A DNA stretch of 43,396 bases from Scleroderma bovista (lineage: Eukaryota; Basidiomycota; Agaricomycetes; Boletales; Sclerodermataceae): assembly GCA_037178675.1 (NCBI GenBank), contig JAYMGJ010000677.1, positions 1-43,396 of the forward strand, in the 5' to 3' direction. The notes beneath the pieces were generated by a model, which saw only the letters and a list, made by a program, of their open reading frames with translations, did not search any database and was not told where the DNA came from. The first letter of the stretch is position 1, and each line of letters starts with the position of its first letter. Made by a program: the position numbers and the translations under genes. Shown here one piece after another: positions 21,405 through 32,362 of this stretch.

Positions 21405-21864
21405 TGTAGCAACAAAACTGGGGCAACAGCAATGGGGTAGCACAAGCATACCTTTGATAGCTAGTAGCTGGTTCTTGAAGTTGAGTTGTTTTATGAAGTA
21501 GTGAGTAATGAGAGAACAGTTGAACTGTATTGAACTAAAGAACTACAGGGAATCCTACAGGGTATATATACCTGTGGTACATGGTTTGTGCGTAGATAAG
21601 TACTATTCTCGCCTATTTCACCATATTCCCATATGTAGCAGGTGCAGTTTCCATAAACGTAGTTATCTGGAAACGTGCCTGTAATGTGCATCAGCATGTG
21701 TTATACACGTGCCTTGCATGTGATAGTTCCAGCTATCTTGTGGAGCCGGTCATGTGATCTACCAGTAATCCGGTTGACACTACTCCGAATCACATGTAAC
21801 TGTGATCTCTGGAAATCTCCAAGATTAGATTAAGATAAGATATAATCATACTTTCTTGTCGACA
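21405..21864. mobile_element. Solo LTR (460 bp) with CCCCC duplication
   Basis: TGTAGCAACA...TTGTCGACA on the plus strand, TGT...ACA ends, flanked by CCCCC at 21400-21404 and 21865-21869. TATA-like ggtatatatacc is near 21561-21572 (palindromic, so orientation is open). It interrupts the unknown coding region. Confidence 0.7.
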
Positions 21865-21883
21865 CCCCCCTCATCCCCCATAC

Positions 21884-23159
21884 TGTCAAGACCGGTTCTC
21901 CTTGACGATCTTACTAGGAGGTCCAGATGTGCAGGGAACTAATGAGGAGGTAAGTCCAGACACTAGTAGGTGCTAGTTAGTGCAGAGAGTCAAGTCCGGG
22001 TCAAATGAATGAAGTCCGGGCACTAGAGGAGCACAGGGAGTAAGTCCGGGTTTTTGCGGAGTAAGTCCGGACCGCGGGAAAGTGGTCCGGAGTTGAGCGC
22101 AGCTTGTCCGGAGCGAAGGTCATCCCAGAGGTGGGATAAGTCCTGAGAGGTCTAGCATCGAGTCTGGGACAGAGGTGGCTTTTGCCCTCGTGCAAGTAGG
22201 AGACTTGCTAGGATCGGACATAGGACCAAGGGGACGAGATAGGACGGAGGCTGGAGTTGGCCAGAGTTCAGGAGAACAAGATGGGATTAGGAGAGCATGG
22301 TGGGTAGTACAGAGTGGGGAGTATCTTAGTCGAGATTTGATCTAAGGAAACTACTAGGCCAGAGTATAGTAGTTTATATAGTAAATGAGAACTAGGGTGA
22401 GTATATACGGTGACAAGTAAACACCTTAGTTGGGACAAGGGACAGAGCAGAAACGGACAGGAAAATAAAGCAGGTACAGGAAAATAAACCAGAGCGGGAG
22501 CAGACACGGGGAACTAGAGATACAGGGACGACGGAGGAAAAGCAGGGACAGTGAAGTAAAGGGAACTAGGTCGGAAGAGGACAGGTAAGGGTTGGAGGTG
22601 GACTTAACTAATGTTAAGTCTGGAGCGATGTCCAGGACCGGAGGAAGTGGGACCAGAGGAAGTGGGACCAGAGGAAGTGCACGACTGGAGGAAGTGCAAG
22701 AGTGGAGGGAGTGCATGAGTGGAGGGAGTGCACAGGTGGAGGAAGGGCAGAGTAGCCGGAGGAAGGTCCGGAGTTGGACATGGAAATGTCCTAAGCCTTT
22801 GGTGGACCTGACAGAGGAAGTGGAGCAGGAGCAGGAGCAGAACTGAGCCGGAATTGGATGTACCAGCCGGAGTTGGGCTATGTCGCAGACAAGGCTAAGG
22901 GAGTGGCTGGACTGAAACCAGAGTAGTGACTAGTGGTAGGTACAGGTCCGACACGGAGGAGTTAGACCGCGGATCTGTCTGTAAGAAGACAGGGGTTAGT
23001 CCTGAGGCAGAGATGGACGTAGTGACCGGAGTTGAGCTGGAGTGCAGCTATAGGGCTGGAGATGGCCGGACTAGATCCGGAGTTGCATCTATGCCTAAGG
23101 AGAGGTCAGGCGGGCCATGGTTAGACCGGAGTTGCGACTCGAAAAGTATGGATATGACA
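21884..23159 (-). mobile_element. Solo LTR (family 1), inverted copy of the one at 1566
   Basis: 1,276 bp, TGTCATATCC...GGTCTTGACA on the minus strand. The flanks are CATAC (21879-21883) and CGTAC (23160-23164), one mismatch. TATA box tatataaac is near 22372-22381 (minus). It keeps many CCGG sites that read CTGG or CCAG in the copy at 1566-2882, so it has lost fewer CpG. It lies only 19 bp from the previous solo LTR. Confidence 0.9.
21994..22111 (-). promoter_or_regulatory. Phased array of six GTCCGG motifs in LTR (R-U5)
   Basis: GTCCGG starts at 21994, 22014, 22044, 22065, 22085 and 22106, i.e. spacings of 20, 30, 21, 20 and 21 bp, close to whole helical turns. The array lies about 260-370 bp downstream of the LTR TATA box on the minus strand. 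In the sister LTR the equivalent array (about 2650-2780) has three of the sites changed from CCGGAC to CTGGAC. A protein-binding or methylation target is possible; function is not shown. Confidence 0.5.
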
Positions 23160-23562
23160 CGTACCTTACATGCAAGATGTCATTGAGTATTTATCAGTTT
23201 TCAATTTTGATCCAAAGATACATCAATGTTTTAACACCTTTTCTTTTCAAATGATTCTATTCTTCTGTACCAAAACTATGCTTTCCGAGGATTCGGCGCA
23301 ATTACAACTAGGCTCTTATATTCCTTTTACCAAAATATCCACAGATTATCAGGTTGCCAGTTATGAAAAGTTTCCTTTTCCCTCTTGCGCACTTGAGTTT
23401 ATGTCCTATTATTCAACAAGTTTTGCTGAGCTTGTGGGATCTTCTACAAAGGTTCCCAATCCGCATTACTTTGCTGAGCTGGACTTTATCAGTGCAGAGG
23501 AAGTGGAATGGAAAAGAACCCCTGGATATTATGGAGCAGAGTATTTGTTGAAAGAAGGATAG
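23160..23562 (+). pseudogene. Probable 3' continuation of the unknown coding region
   Basis: 130-codon frame (MQDVIEYLSVFNFDPKIHQC ... YGAEYLLKEG) right after the solo LTR. The minus strand here has no open frame. It precedes Copia H gag by 235 bp. That spacer is also partly coding-like (GVAWDYYHHVRDQDHITE) with a TGA at 23594 and a plausible intron acceptor (ttgctctag) just before the gag ATG. No domain recognised. Confidence 0.45.
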
Positions 23563-23797
23563 AGAAAAGAGAGTTGAAAGTATCAAGTCACAATGAACAG
23601 GTATCGGCAGAGAGCTGAAAACAGGGATAGGTGTTGCATGGGATTACTACCACCATGTCAGAGACCAGGATCACATAACAGAAAACATTGACAAAGACGA
23701 TATCAAAGGCTTAGTATTGTACCACAACTCACTGATTCCATTCCTAATGGAGAAAATAGTTTTGCTGACCTATTTGCCTTTTTATCTTTGCTCTAGA

Positions 23798-25394
23798 ATG
23801 TCTACCAAAGATCTTTCCACTTATGTGCCGATTTTCGATGGAACAAATTTCAAGGATTGGTATGACAGGTTGGAAGCTTTTGCTATGGCAATGAAATGTG
23901 ACGGTCCTATGACCGAAGATCCCCCTGCTGGTGCTGTGGACCTTGCTGCCTTTAATATTATAGATCAACAGATGCGAGGCATGATACACCTTCGTCTTGG
24001 ACCTTCATACCAGTCTCATGTTAAGGCCACTGCAAAGTTAACTCTTACAGATCTTTGTACTGCCTTCGGGACTCCAGGACATATCGGCATGCTCATTGAA
24101 ATGTGCTCTTTATTCCAACATCGCATGAGACCAGGGTCTAATGCTGTTCATGAGGCTAATAACCTCATTGAGTGTGCAGCCCAGCTTTCTACTGCTGGAC
24201 TTGCTCTAGCAGACCATGTTATTGCGATGGCCATTCTTATGGCCTTAACATTGGACTGGGAACATATTGTTTCCACCCTTTGTTCGACGCTTACGGCCGA
24301 TGATCAGTGCACTGTTTCTGCGGTAATGAGTACTATTCACTGTGAACAGATGCATCGACAGGCCAGGAAAGGGAAATCCACAGTTACTTTTCATGACCGA
24401 GTTTCGGAGCGAACTTCTTTTGCTTCAGAGTATCAGGAGATTTCCGGAGCCACTCTAGTGGCTCGTCTTACAAATGTGAAACCCGCAGTCCGTCCCTCTT
24501 TCCAGGGAGGTGGTAATAAAGGAGGAAAAGGCAAGCAACCCATTCGTGAAGGACAATGCAACCAGTATCCGTGTTGTGTCTTTCAGGGATGTCATCAGAA
24601 TCATTTCCCGAACGAGTTTTGTCCCATTAGTCGCCAACACATTTTTACAACCAAAATGGCAAGCAGATCTGTTGCCAGCCACAGGTCATGTGCCCTCCTA
24701 TTGGAGGAAGTAGTAATCGTGGGGGAGCAGTTTTCGTGGTTGTGGACAAGGTCACGGTGGAAAAAGAGGAAAGGGCAAAGGACAAGGCGGAGGTGCCACT
24801 CACGTTCAATTTGATGAGTCCCTCCAATTTTATGACGAACCGCACTATGAGTACTTCCAGGACTATACCGCAATGGCAATAGATGAGGCTAACAACTCTG
24901 GTCTTACGGAGATTCCCGCTTCTCCAACTCTTGAGTCTCTTGATAATGAGTTGGATGAGTATAATGCAGAGAGGCCTATGGTACCATACTCCAAAGATGC
25001 TGCTAGAGCCTTGTGGTCCGATGAGACCATGGGACCCTCAAGCTTTGATGACATAGTCAAAAGCTATGAAGATGGTCTGTCCATGATGTCCTGTGCATTG
25101 ATTCCCACTACAGAGCTGCAGTCAGAACTTAATCCCATCTTATTCTCCCATCCAGAAACTATAGTTTCTCAGAATGATTGGGAAGAGTTTGAAGATGAGG
25201 ATTTTGTACGACTAGCAAGGCATAGTGACTCCATCTGTCCAAACCGTTCTTTATACTGTGATTATGGGAATCAGGATGAACATTATTCTTTCATGGATAA
25301 GGATGGTCATATCCGATTCAATGAAATGAGTTCTGATATCTTTTATGTTGACCTTTCATTTGAAGGACAACAAGATTATCAGAGAAATTTTTGA
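23798..25394 (+). pseudogene. Copia H gag (frameshifted)
   Basis: Starts MSTKDLSTYVPIFDGTNFKD, the FDGTNF..W signature of Copia Gag (retrotran_gag_2). Capsid core to about 24400, then a basic Gly/Lys-rich stretch and a Cys/His cluster (CCVFQGCHQNHFPNEFC, near 24570-24620) that could be a modified zinc knuckle. A frame change near 24650 leads to an acidic region (24873-25394) with DEANNSGL and DWEEFEDEDF. Full-length Gag cannot be made. The start at 23798 is chosen over an in-frame upstream ATG because the motif begins there and a splice acceptor precedes it. Confidence 0.75.
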
Positions 25395-25549
25395 ATTCCT
25401 CGCCTTATTGTTGCCGGACTTACGTTCCTGGGCTTTCCTGCAGAAGTTCACTTTTATGGGGGAGAGTTCCTCTGTGAATTGTGTGGTGAAGAACATGCTC
25501 TATTCTGTGCCAGACCTCATAGCGAAATGACAAATATATTCAAGCAGCC

Positions 25550-28528
25550 TTGGATATAGCAAGGAGGAATAAGTTTGCACCTCGGCAACTGACCATACCA
25601 GTTCCTTCAAGTTCAACGTTCCTTGTTAATCGAGACGCTAAGTGCAGTCTTTGTCATTCTTTATGCGATTCCACTCTATGTATAGAGTGTGAGAATAAAC
25701 AAAAGGACGGTAGCATACTAATTCTTTTGGATTCAGGAGCTTCTAAACATTGTACACCTCATTTTGAGGATTTCATAGCCTATAAGCCCTACAAAACAAA
25801 GAAATACTTGATTACTGCAGAAAAAAATATGGTGATAGAGAAACTCGGACTTGGAACCATTTTAATGGTCCATAATGGCATAATTATCCAGTTGACAGAT
25901 GTTGAGTATTGTCCCACTGTCACTTTGAGATTAATCTCCACTGGACAGCTCATCAAGAAAGGTTACTTGCTGAGTACAACTGCCTCTGGCACAAGACTCT
26001 TTACTCCTAATGGCGACTTGTATTTGCAGTCGGACCCAATAGCAAGTACTGGGCCTCTTCACTATGTTCATGTACTTTTGCAGTGCATAGATGAACGGGT
26101 ACAAGTCATTAGTTCGAAGAAAGATGAGTATTCCCTTTGGCACCATCACATGGGTCATCCATTGAAAAATGCCATTAAACATTTACATAGTGCACCTAGG
26201 AACCTTAAGGTGATTATTGTTCCTACCAATCCTACTCCTTGTTCAGGGTGTGCAGCTGGGAAAATGGCTGAGAAACCATTCACCATTTCTTATACCCATG
26301 CCACAAAACCCCTTGAACTTATTCATTCAGACATCTGTGAGTTCCCATTGCCGCTATGTGGCTACTTTTATTGACAATTTCTCTGCTTTTGCATGCATTT
26401 ATCCTATTGCTGCAAAGTCTGACACCTTCTGCATCTTTTAGGAGTTTAAAGCCTGGGCTGAGAATTCACTCAGTGCAAAACTCCTTTGATTGCATTCAGA
26501 TCATGGGGGAAAATTTAGGACGAATGAGTTTTCTGCATTCATGCACCAGTCGGGCATTGAGCAGCAGTTTTCTTCGCCTGATATTCCTCAGCAGAATGGT
26601 CATGCAGAATGTTTTAATAGAGCTATGGTTGAAAAGGAAGAAGCGATGAGGCATTCTTCATGCCTACCTTCGAATATGTGGCAATTTGCATTGGAGACTT
26701 TCATGCATGTTTATAATTGCCAACCTTTTCGCAGATCTCAATGAAAAACCCCTATGGAGTTATGGAAAGGCAAAGCACCAGATGTTTCCTACTTCCGTGT
26801 CTTTGGTTGTCTTGCTTATGTTTTTATTAAAAAGGATCAATGCAATAAACTCCAGCCAAAGTCTCAACCTATGATATTTCTAGGTTACAAGTCTGGATCA
26901 AAAGCGTATCAATTCCTAAATGGAGAAGGGAGAGTAAGCGTATCTGTGAATGTGATTTTCGACAAAGCTATCTTTCCAAGATGTGTAAAGAGTACTGAAG
27001 AACCATGCACAAATGAAGTTAGCCGTGAAAGCCATGAAGAAGAGGATCGTGAAGACGAAATGGAGGTTGCTCCTCCACCAGTCAATAGCAAATCAAATAT
27101 TCCTTACCTGTCCACATATGATCCGCCACAATATAGTGCACAGGAAACTGTTGAGCAATCAGTTAAACCTTCTGAAAATAAAGCTCACCCTACTAGGATT
27201 CTGTCATCAGTTAAGAAAACCATTGTTACTCCAAAGACAAGTTCAGAGAATGTCAGGTTTAAACCTTATCCTGATTCTTCTGTCCCTAGATGATCTGGTC
27301 ATGTTAGGGTTGTACCAACTAGACCAGTTAACGTCTATGGTGAGAATGCACATCCTGTAGAGGCTGAGAAACTCACCAAAGCAGAGAGTAAATGCAGGAA
27401 GATCATTTAACCTTAGGATTTGGGACTCAGGGGAAGAGTCAAGACCTAGTGGATTTACATTGCTTGCATCATGAGTTTGGTTCAGATTTCTTGAACTTTC
27501 TGATGTCTAAAGCTGAACCACCCTCTCCACAGATTCCAGTACAGTATAGGGATATTTTGAGATTGCCAGCCAATGAGAAAAAGGCTTGGGATAGTGCCTG
27601 TCAAGATGAGATAGATGCACTATGGAAGCATCAAGTATGGTTGCTTACCAATCTTCCTCTGAATCGAAAACCATGGCAAAAGGTTTTTCACAGGAATACG
27701 GAATAGATTATGAAGACGTTTTCTCACCTGTCACAAGATTTGAGTCTGTTTGAATAATACTTGCACTGGCTGTGCAGAACGCTTGGAGTCTTCAAGCTTT
27801 GGATGTAAAAACTGCCTTCCTATATGGTAACCTCGAAGAGGAGATCTATATGGAACAGCCAGAAGGCTTTGTTAAAAAGGAAAGAGACAAGAGAAAAGTT
27901 TACTGCCTCTTGAAAGCTCTTTATGGGTTGAAGCAAGCTGCTTTAGTGTGGAATATCAAGCTTCACAAGTCCCTTCAAAAACTAGGCTTTAACTGTGTCG
28001 TTTCTGATGCTGGGATTTATGTTCACCAGGGAATTACCAGGAACAAAAAGGTCAAAGTCCTTCTCATCCTTCTCATCTATGTTGATGATGTTCTTTTTAC
28101 TGGATCTGATCCAAAATATCTCAGGATGATGAAAGAAAAATTTATGAAGGTCTGGGAATGCCGCAACCTTGGGGCTGCAAAGGAGTATCTTGGGATGGAA
28201 ATCCAATGAAACCAATTGACCGGTTCCTTAATCGTTGATCAGGTAAAGTACTTGGACAAAATCCTAAAGCACTTTGATATGCAAGATTGTAATCCTGCAA
28301 ATACCCCACTTCCGGGGAAATACAAACCAATGGCAAGTTCTGGAGAATCAAATTCCAGGTTACGTTCCCAATATCAGTCTGTAATTGGTTCACTCCTCTA
28401 TCTTATGCTAGGAACGAGACCTGACATCATGTTTGCAGTCATCAAAATGTCTCAGTTCTCTGCGAATCCGAATGAGGATCATCTCAATCATGCCAAGTAT
28501 ATCTTTCGCTATTTACGAGTAAATAGAG
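25550..28528 (+). pseudogene. Copia H pol: protease, integrase, RT (multiple stops)
   Basis: Protease ILLDSGASKHCTPHF (25726-25770); GAG-pre-integrase region YSLWHHHMGHP ... CSGCAAGKM; rve integrase in pieces (LELIHSD, SDHGGKFRTNEF, QQNGHAECFNRA) with loss of sequence near 26370; linker with an acidic run; RVT_2 (ALDVKTAFLYGNLEEEIYME, YGLKQAALVWN, YVDDVLFTG); then the start of the RNase H-side domain (GSLLYLMLGTRPD). The RT metal-binding motif YVDD is intact. In-frame stops: TGA at 26742, 27291, 27751 and 28207, and TAG at 26439; several frameshifts. Ends at Copia D (28528/28529), 5' flank TAGAG. Confidence 0.85.
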
Positions 28529-28912
28529 TGTTGAAGTCGCACGTGCACCCAGCGTAAACCGTTGACGAAGTGCGCACAAGACTGCGACCCATATTAGTGT
28601 AGACTTAGTAATAGTCCTCTTTAGAGTAGATGTTACATGTCACATGTCACGCGTCACACTATTTGTTGTATATAAACAGCGTCCACCGCTTATATAATAT
28701 AACAGCTCTTGACCAGCTACTGCTACCATCTCAGGTTGTGCACTCCACCCAACAGGTGAGTTGGAGTAGCAGTTCCTCTATGTATATAGGTATTGCTTCA
28801 ACAGGTTATGAGCCCTGTGAGCACACTGTGTGCAGCAATGCACCAGGCAGCACTCCAGCTCCCTGAGCATCGCTTTAACTAGCTTGACACTGTGGACCAC
28901 AGTGAGCTCCTA
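28529..28912 (+). repeat. 5' LTR of Copia D (U3/R portion)
   Basis: Same sequence as the complement of 18742-19134. TATA box tatataaa at 28669-28676, with a second AT-rich block (tatataatat) 20 bp on. The 3' border is not fixed; the LTR may extend into the tandem-repeat leader. No gene lies between 28529 and 29186. Confidence 0.85.
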
Positions 28913-29050
28913 GCTGAGCCCCTGCACAGCCACAAGGCAAAGTTGGTCGACGACTTGCACCAGACAGTGAGCTCCTAGTTGAGCACCTGTATTGCCACAG
29001 GCGAAGTTCGTCGATGACTTGCGCCAACCATGGCGAACATCGTCAACGAC
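28904..29050 (+). repeat. ~66-bp tandem repeats in Copia D leader
   Basis: Two full units (cagtgagctcctagctgagc... and cagtgagctcctagttgagc...) and a partial third, each ending near gacttgcaccag or gacttgcgcc. This is the intact counterpart of the site hit by transposon T. Confidence 0.75.
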
Positions 29051-29186
29051 TTGCACTGGCATGACCTAGTCATGAGTTAGCTGCTGACAGAAGTGCTTTT
29101 ACTAGCACTCAGGTGCTTCTTCTTTTCTTGCTTGTCTGTTGTCACATTCACTTGCTGACTCCATTGACTCCCAACAGAATATCACC

Positions 29187-30234
29187 ATGTCCAGCGCTCT
29201 TGACAAAATGGTTCCCGTGTTCACTGGCTCCAACTGGCAGCAGTGGCACACTTCTATGCAGGCCTACCTCCGGGCACAAGGCCAATGGTATGTTTACTCG
29301 ACAACACAACCTGCTGCAGGTCACGATGACCGAAAGGAGTGGGGCGACAACACCAAGAGAGTGCTCGGTAACATCACCTTGTGCCTCGCCCCCTCAATCC
29401 AGGTTGCAGTCTCGAACCTCAACAATGTTAAGGACGTCTGGGACCACCTCAAGAAGAACTTTGGTGCCCCCAGTATTGGGTCTGCCTATGCTGAGCTTAG
29501 CAAGCTCCTGGCGACTACCATTCCTGCTGGCTCCCATCCCGCTCTAGCTATCACCAAGGTGCTTAGCCACTTTGCTTATCTGAAGGACGCTGGCTTCGAG
29601 TTCCCTGCCCCCATGCAGGCGATGATTATCCTTTGCAAGCTCCCTCCCACCATGGAGGTCGTAGCTCAAATTCCTAGTCAGACATCGCCTGACGAGATCA
29701 AGAACCTGAAACCCGATGGGATTGTCAAGGCCGCTACGCTCTCCTTTGAGCAGAAAGGTGCCTCTTCCCACGCTGGTGGAACCCCAGGCCAACAAGCTTA
29801 GTGCTGTGAAGCGCAAGCCGGCTGACCCAAAGTTCGCCCAGCAGCAGCAGCAGCCCCAGAGGCAGCAGCAGCAGCAAGGCAGGTCCAACGGTGGTACAAG
29901 CAGAAACGCTCCTGCCCAAGGACAAGGAGGCCGCACTCGACATGGCAGCAAGAAGGCTCGCGCTCGCTGTGAAAACGCCCAACAAGCCGCCTTTGCTACA
30001 TACGTCCACTACAATGGACCAGAACCCACTGTCAATCCTCGTGCCCTGGCTCACCCCCGGTGCTACCAACTATGGCCCCCCCGCTTTTGAAAATACTATC
30101 AAGGCCTTCAATTTGGCACACCATCTGGGGGTAGAGCCCTCCTGCCAGACCATCCGCACCCTCGACCAAGTCGTGTCATTGGCAAGTGCGAACCTGGACC
30201 AGCCCGAGGCCGGTCCCTCCTCTCTGAAGCGCCC
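29187..30234 (+). pseudogene. Copia D gag, 5' part
   Basis: MSSALDKMVPVFTGSNWQQW start, same capsid core as copy B. A frame change near 29785 (after SSHAGG) relative to copy B breaks the ORF. The Gln-rich region has two Q runs (QQQQQP, QQQQQ), longer than in B. A second frame change lies near 30050. The reading continues after Gypsy C at 38046 with the acidic MYEEDAISLGDDEPF segment. Gag is therefore split by both insertion and frameshifts. Confidence 0.85.
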
Positions 30235-30870
30235 TGTTACAACCATGTCCAACTCCGGATCTCATCCAGTTACTCTGGTCGCATTGCAGCCCTACAGCTC
30301 AACTCCGGTCGCTCTCAGTTACTCTGGTCGCGGTCGCACAGATATACCTCCGCTAACTATGACCCTTGGTCTAGTCCGCATCCAGTCCTTACCACACTTG
30401 TCTGTCTACCCTGTCTTGACGTGAGTTCTCTGTGAACTCGATATATCCTATACCTTGTAGCATTTTCACCGGACCTGATTTATTTTACCCAGTCCTGACT
30501 TTATTTTCACCAGACCTGACCTAGTCCTAACTCCAGTCATCCCTTGTCCAATATTAGGTTGTTTACTTGTCACCGTATGTACTCGACCCTAGTTTCTACT
30601 TAGTATAAGTACCCTCTAGTTTACCTTGTAGACCTCAGTCTGAAATCAACTTAGTCACTACTCCAGCCTCTGTCTGTCTCTGTCTCTGTCTCCGTCTTCA
30701 TCACCTTGACCGGAACCTATGCAAGGGATCAATGCACGTCGTCCTTGTCATTGAATCCAAGCGGTCACCAACTCCGGCCGGACTAATCCCTTGTCCAGCC
30801 CTCTGTCCCCTTCCTTCGTCCACGCTCGTCCGGACTTGACCGGACCCCCTACCAGAGTAGACCCAGACTT
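30235..30870 (+). repeat. 5' LTR of Gypsy C, 3' terminus deleted
   Basis: Starts TGTTACAACC. Ends ...acccagactt and runs straight into gtgtgggttc, whereas element A has gacttGACA followed by 19 more bases before the same gtgtgggttc. The missing 23 bases include the LTR end and the primer-binding region and are bounded by a short actt repeat. Confidence 0.9.
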
Positions 30871-30921
30871 GTGTGGGTTCACTGTTCTAAAACCTCGTAC
30901 ACATATCCAGTTCCATCTCTT

Positions 30922-32327
30922 ATGACTATGACTACGCGCTCTCGCGCTCGTACTGCTGCAGCACTTGCTGAGGAAGCAGGTGCAGTAGATGACCTCCAGC
31001 TTCCGTAAGCCAATTCCGGAGCTTTACAGCTCGAAACCCAACAGTGTCTTTGACTCCGCGTCAAGATGCTGCATCCCAGAGCCTTCGTGGTTCTGTGGAC
31101 TTTGGTCACCATGAATTCGTTTCTGGTGATCGATTCCCCTACCGTCGTGACCCCACTCTGGACCGTCGCAAACCTGCCCGTCACCAGTGGTTTGGCCCCG
31201 AGGACGGACCTGGAGCTGATCCAGACGACCCTGGAGATGGTGAACACGATGACGACAATGACAATGACGACTTCATCGACACAATGGATGAGCTAGACCC
31301 TAGTCTAGCTGTTTTCCAAAATCTAGCCATTGCCGTCAACCGCCTCTCTCGTTCCTCCCACCGGACCAACGACTCCTCTTCCTCCCGTGCCAAAGTCCGT
31401 GAACCGGACACCTTTGACGGCACAGACCCCAAAAAGCTCAGGACCTTCTTGGTCCAGTGTGAGCTCTGCTTCCAGGATCGAGCCAAGGCATTCCGCCTTG
31501 ATAGGGCAAAGGTAACTTTCGCCCAGTCATACCTAAAAGGAATGACCTTAGAATGGTTCGAACCGGACCTACTAAACTCCGGTGATCTGGCTGACCGTCC
31601 ACGCTGGATGGATAGCTGGGTCCACTTTGTGGCTGAGCTACAAAGCACCTTTGGGCCTCATGACCCCATCGCTGATGCTGAGCATCAACTCGAGCATCTC
31701 CGGATGAAGGATGCTCACTGCGTTATGAGGTACATTGTAGACTTCAACCGACTTGCCTCCCAGGTCCAGGACTATGGAGATGGCGTGCTCCGCCGCCTAT
31801 TCTACTCTGGTCTCCCGGACCGCCTCAAGGATGAGATTGCTCGAGTTGGGAAACCCCTAACTCTGCATGGGCTGAGGGCTCTTTGCCAAGAAATTGACGC
31901 GCGCTATTGGGAGCGCAAAGATGAGATCTCTCGCACGACGAAGAGTCAGCCCACCTCGTCCACAACCAAGTCCTCCAACTCCGGAGGCAACTCATCCAAC
32001 TCTGGTCAGGAGAAATCCAAGACTGGTAACTCCCCCAGCTCTGCCAACTCCTCTGGCTCATCCAAGGCGACCAGCAACCAGTCCTCCTCCAGTTCCAGAC
32101 CGGACTTGACCAACAAGCTTGGTAAGGACGGGAAGCTAACTGCTGATGAGCGCAAACGGCGACTCGATAACAACCTCTGCATGTTCTGTGGAGGTACTGG
32201 TCATTTTGTGGACAACTGTCCAAAGAAGACCAAAAAGGCCAAGGCTCGTGCTGCGGCCATCGCTGCAGAGTCCGGTAAGACGGACTCTACTAACTTGGGC
32301 GCCAACTCCAAGTCAAAAAAAGAGTAA
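30922..32327 (+). pseudogene. Gypsy C gag
   Basis: ATG at 30922 (MTMTTRSRARTAAALAEEAG) corresponds to the start in element A. A ~47-bp deletion near 31003 relative to A brings a TAA into frame, so the first ~27 codons are cut off. The remaining long frame (to 32327) carries the acidic linker (EDGPGADPDDPGDGEHDDDN), the retrotrans_gag core (YLKGMTLEWFEPDLL, FGPHDPIADAEHQLEHLRMK) and zinc knuckle CMFCGGTGHFVDNC (32180-32220). It ends KSKKE followed by TAA. The frame could start from an internal codon, but no good ATG is near its 5' end. Confidence 0.85.
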
Positions 32328-32362
32328 GCAGCTCCCGGCCCTCTGCACAACCGGCGAGCTGC
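32313..32362 (+). promoter_or_regulatory. Predicted -1 frameshift module of Gypsy C
   Basis: tcA AAA AAA (seven A at 32315-32321) in X_XXY_YYZ register, gag stop at 32325-32327, then GCAGCTC (32328-32334) pairing with GAGCTGC (32356-32362). After the slip, translation enters the pol frame that is open into the protease. Identical in element A. Confidence 0.8.

Larger units (their letters stand above)
19144..28528 (+). mobile_element. Ty1/Copia element H, old, plus strand (5' border uncertain)
   Basis: Contains gag (23798-25394) and pol (25550-28528), ending abruptly in the RT/RNase H junction where Copia D inserted. The region 19673-23562 upstream of gag is contiguous coding-like sequence once two solo LTRs are removed, and may belong to H or to a captured or host gene. 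Many stops and frameshifts make H the most decayed Copia here, consistent with being the host of the other insertions. Confidence 0.6.

Noticed and set aside
21192..21449. 85-residue minus-strand ORF with a glycine-rich NAD-binding look (VATGGIGYVG)
   Set aside because: It crosses the border of a solo LTR and overlaps the longer plus-strand coding region; likely a chance frame.
21865..21883. C-rich stretch as the polypurine tract of a minus-strand element whose 3' LTR is 21405-21864
   Set aside because: The LTR has CCCCC on both sides as a duplication, and the sequence to the right (23160 on) is coding on the plus strand, not the minus strand. A solo LTR is simpler.
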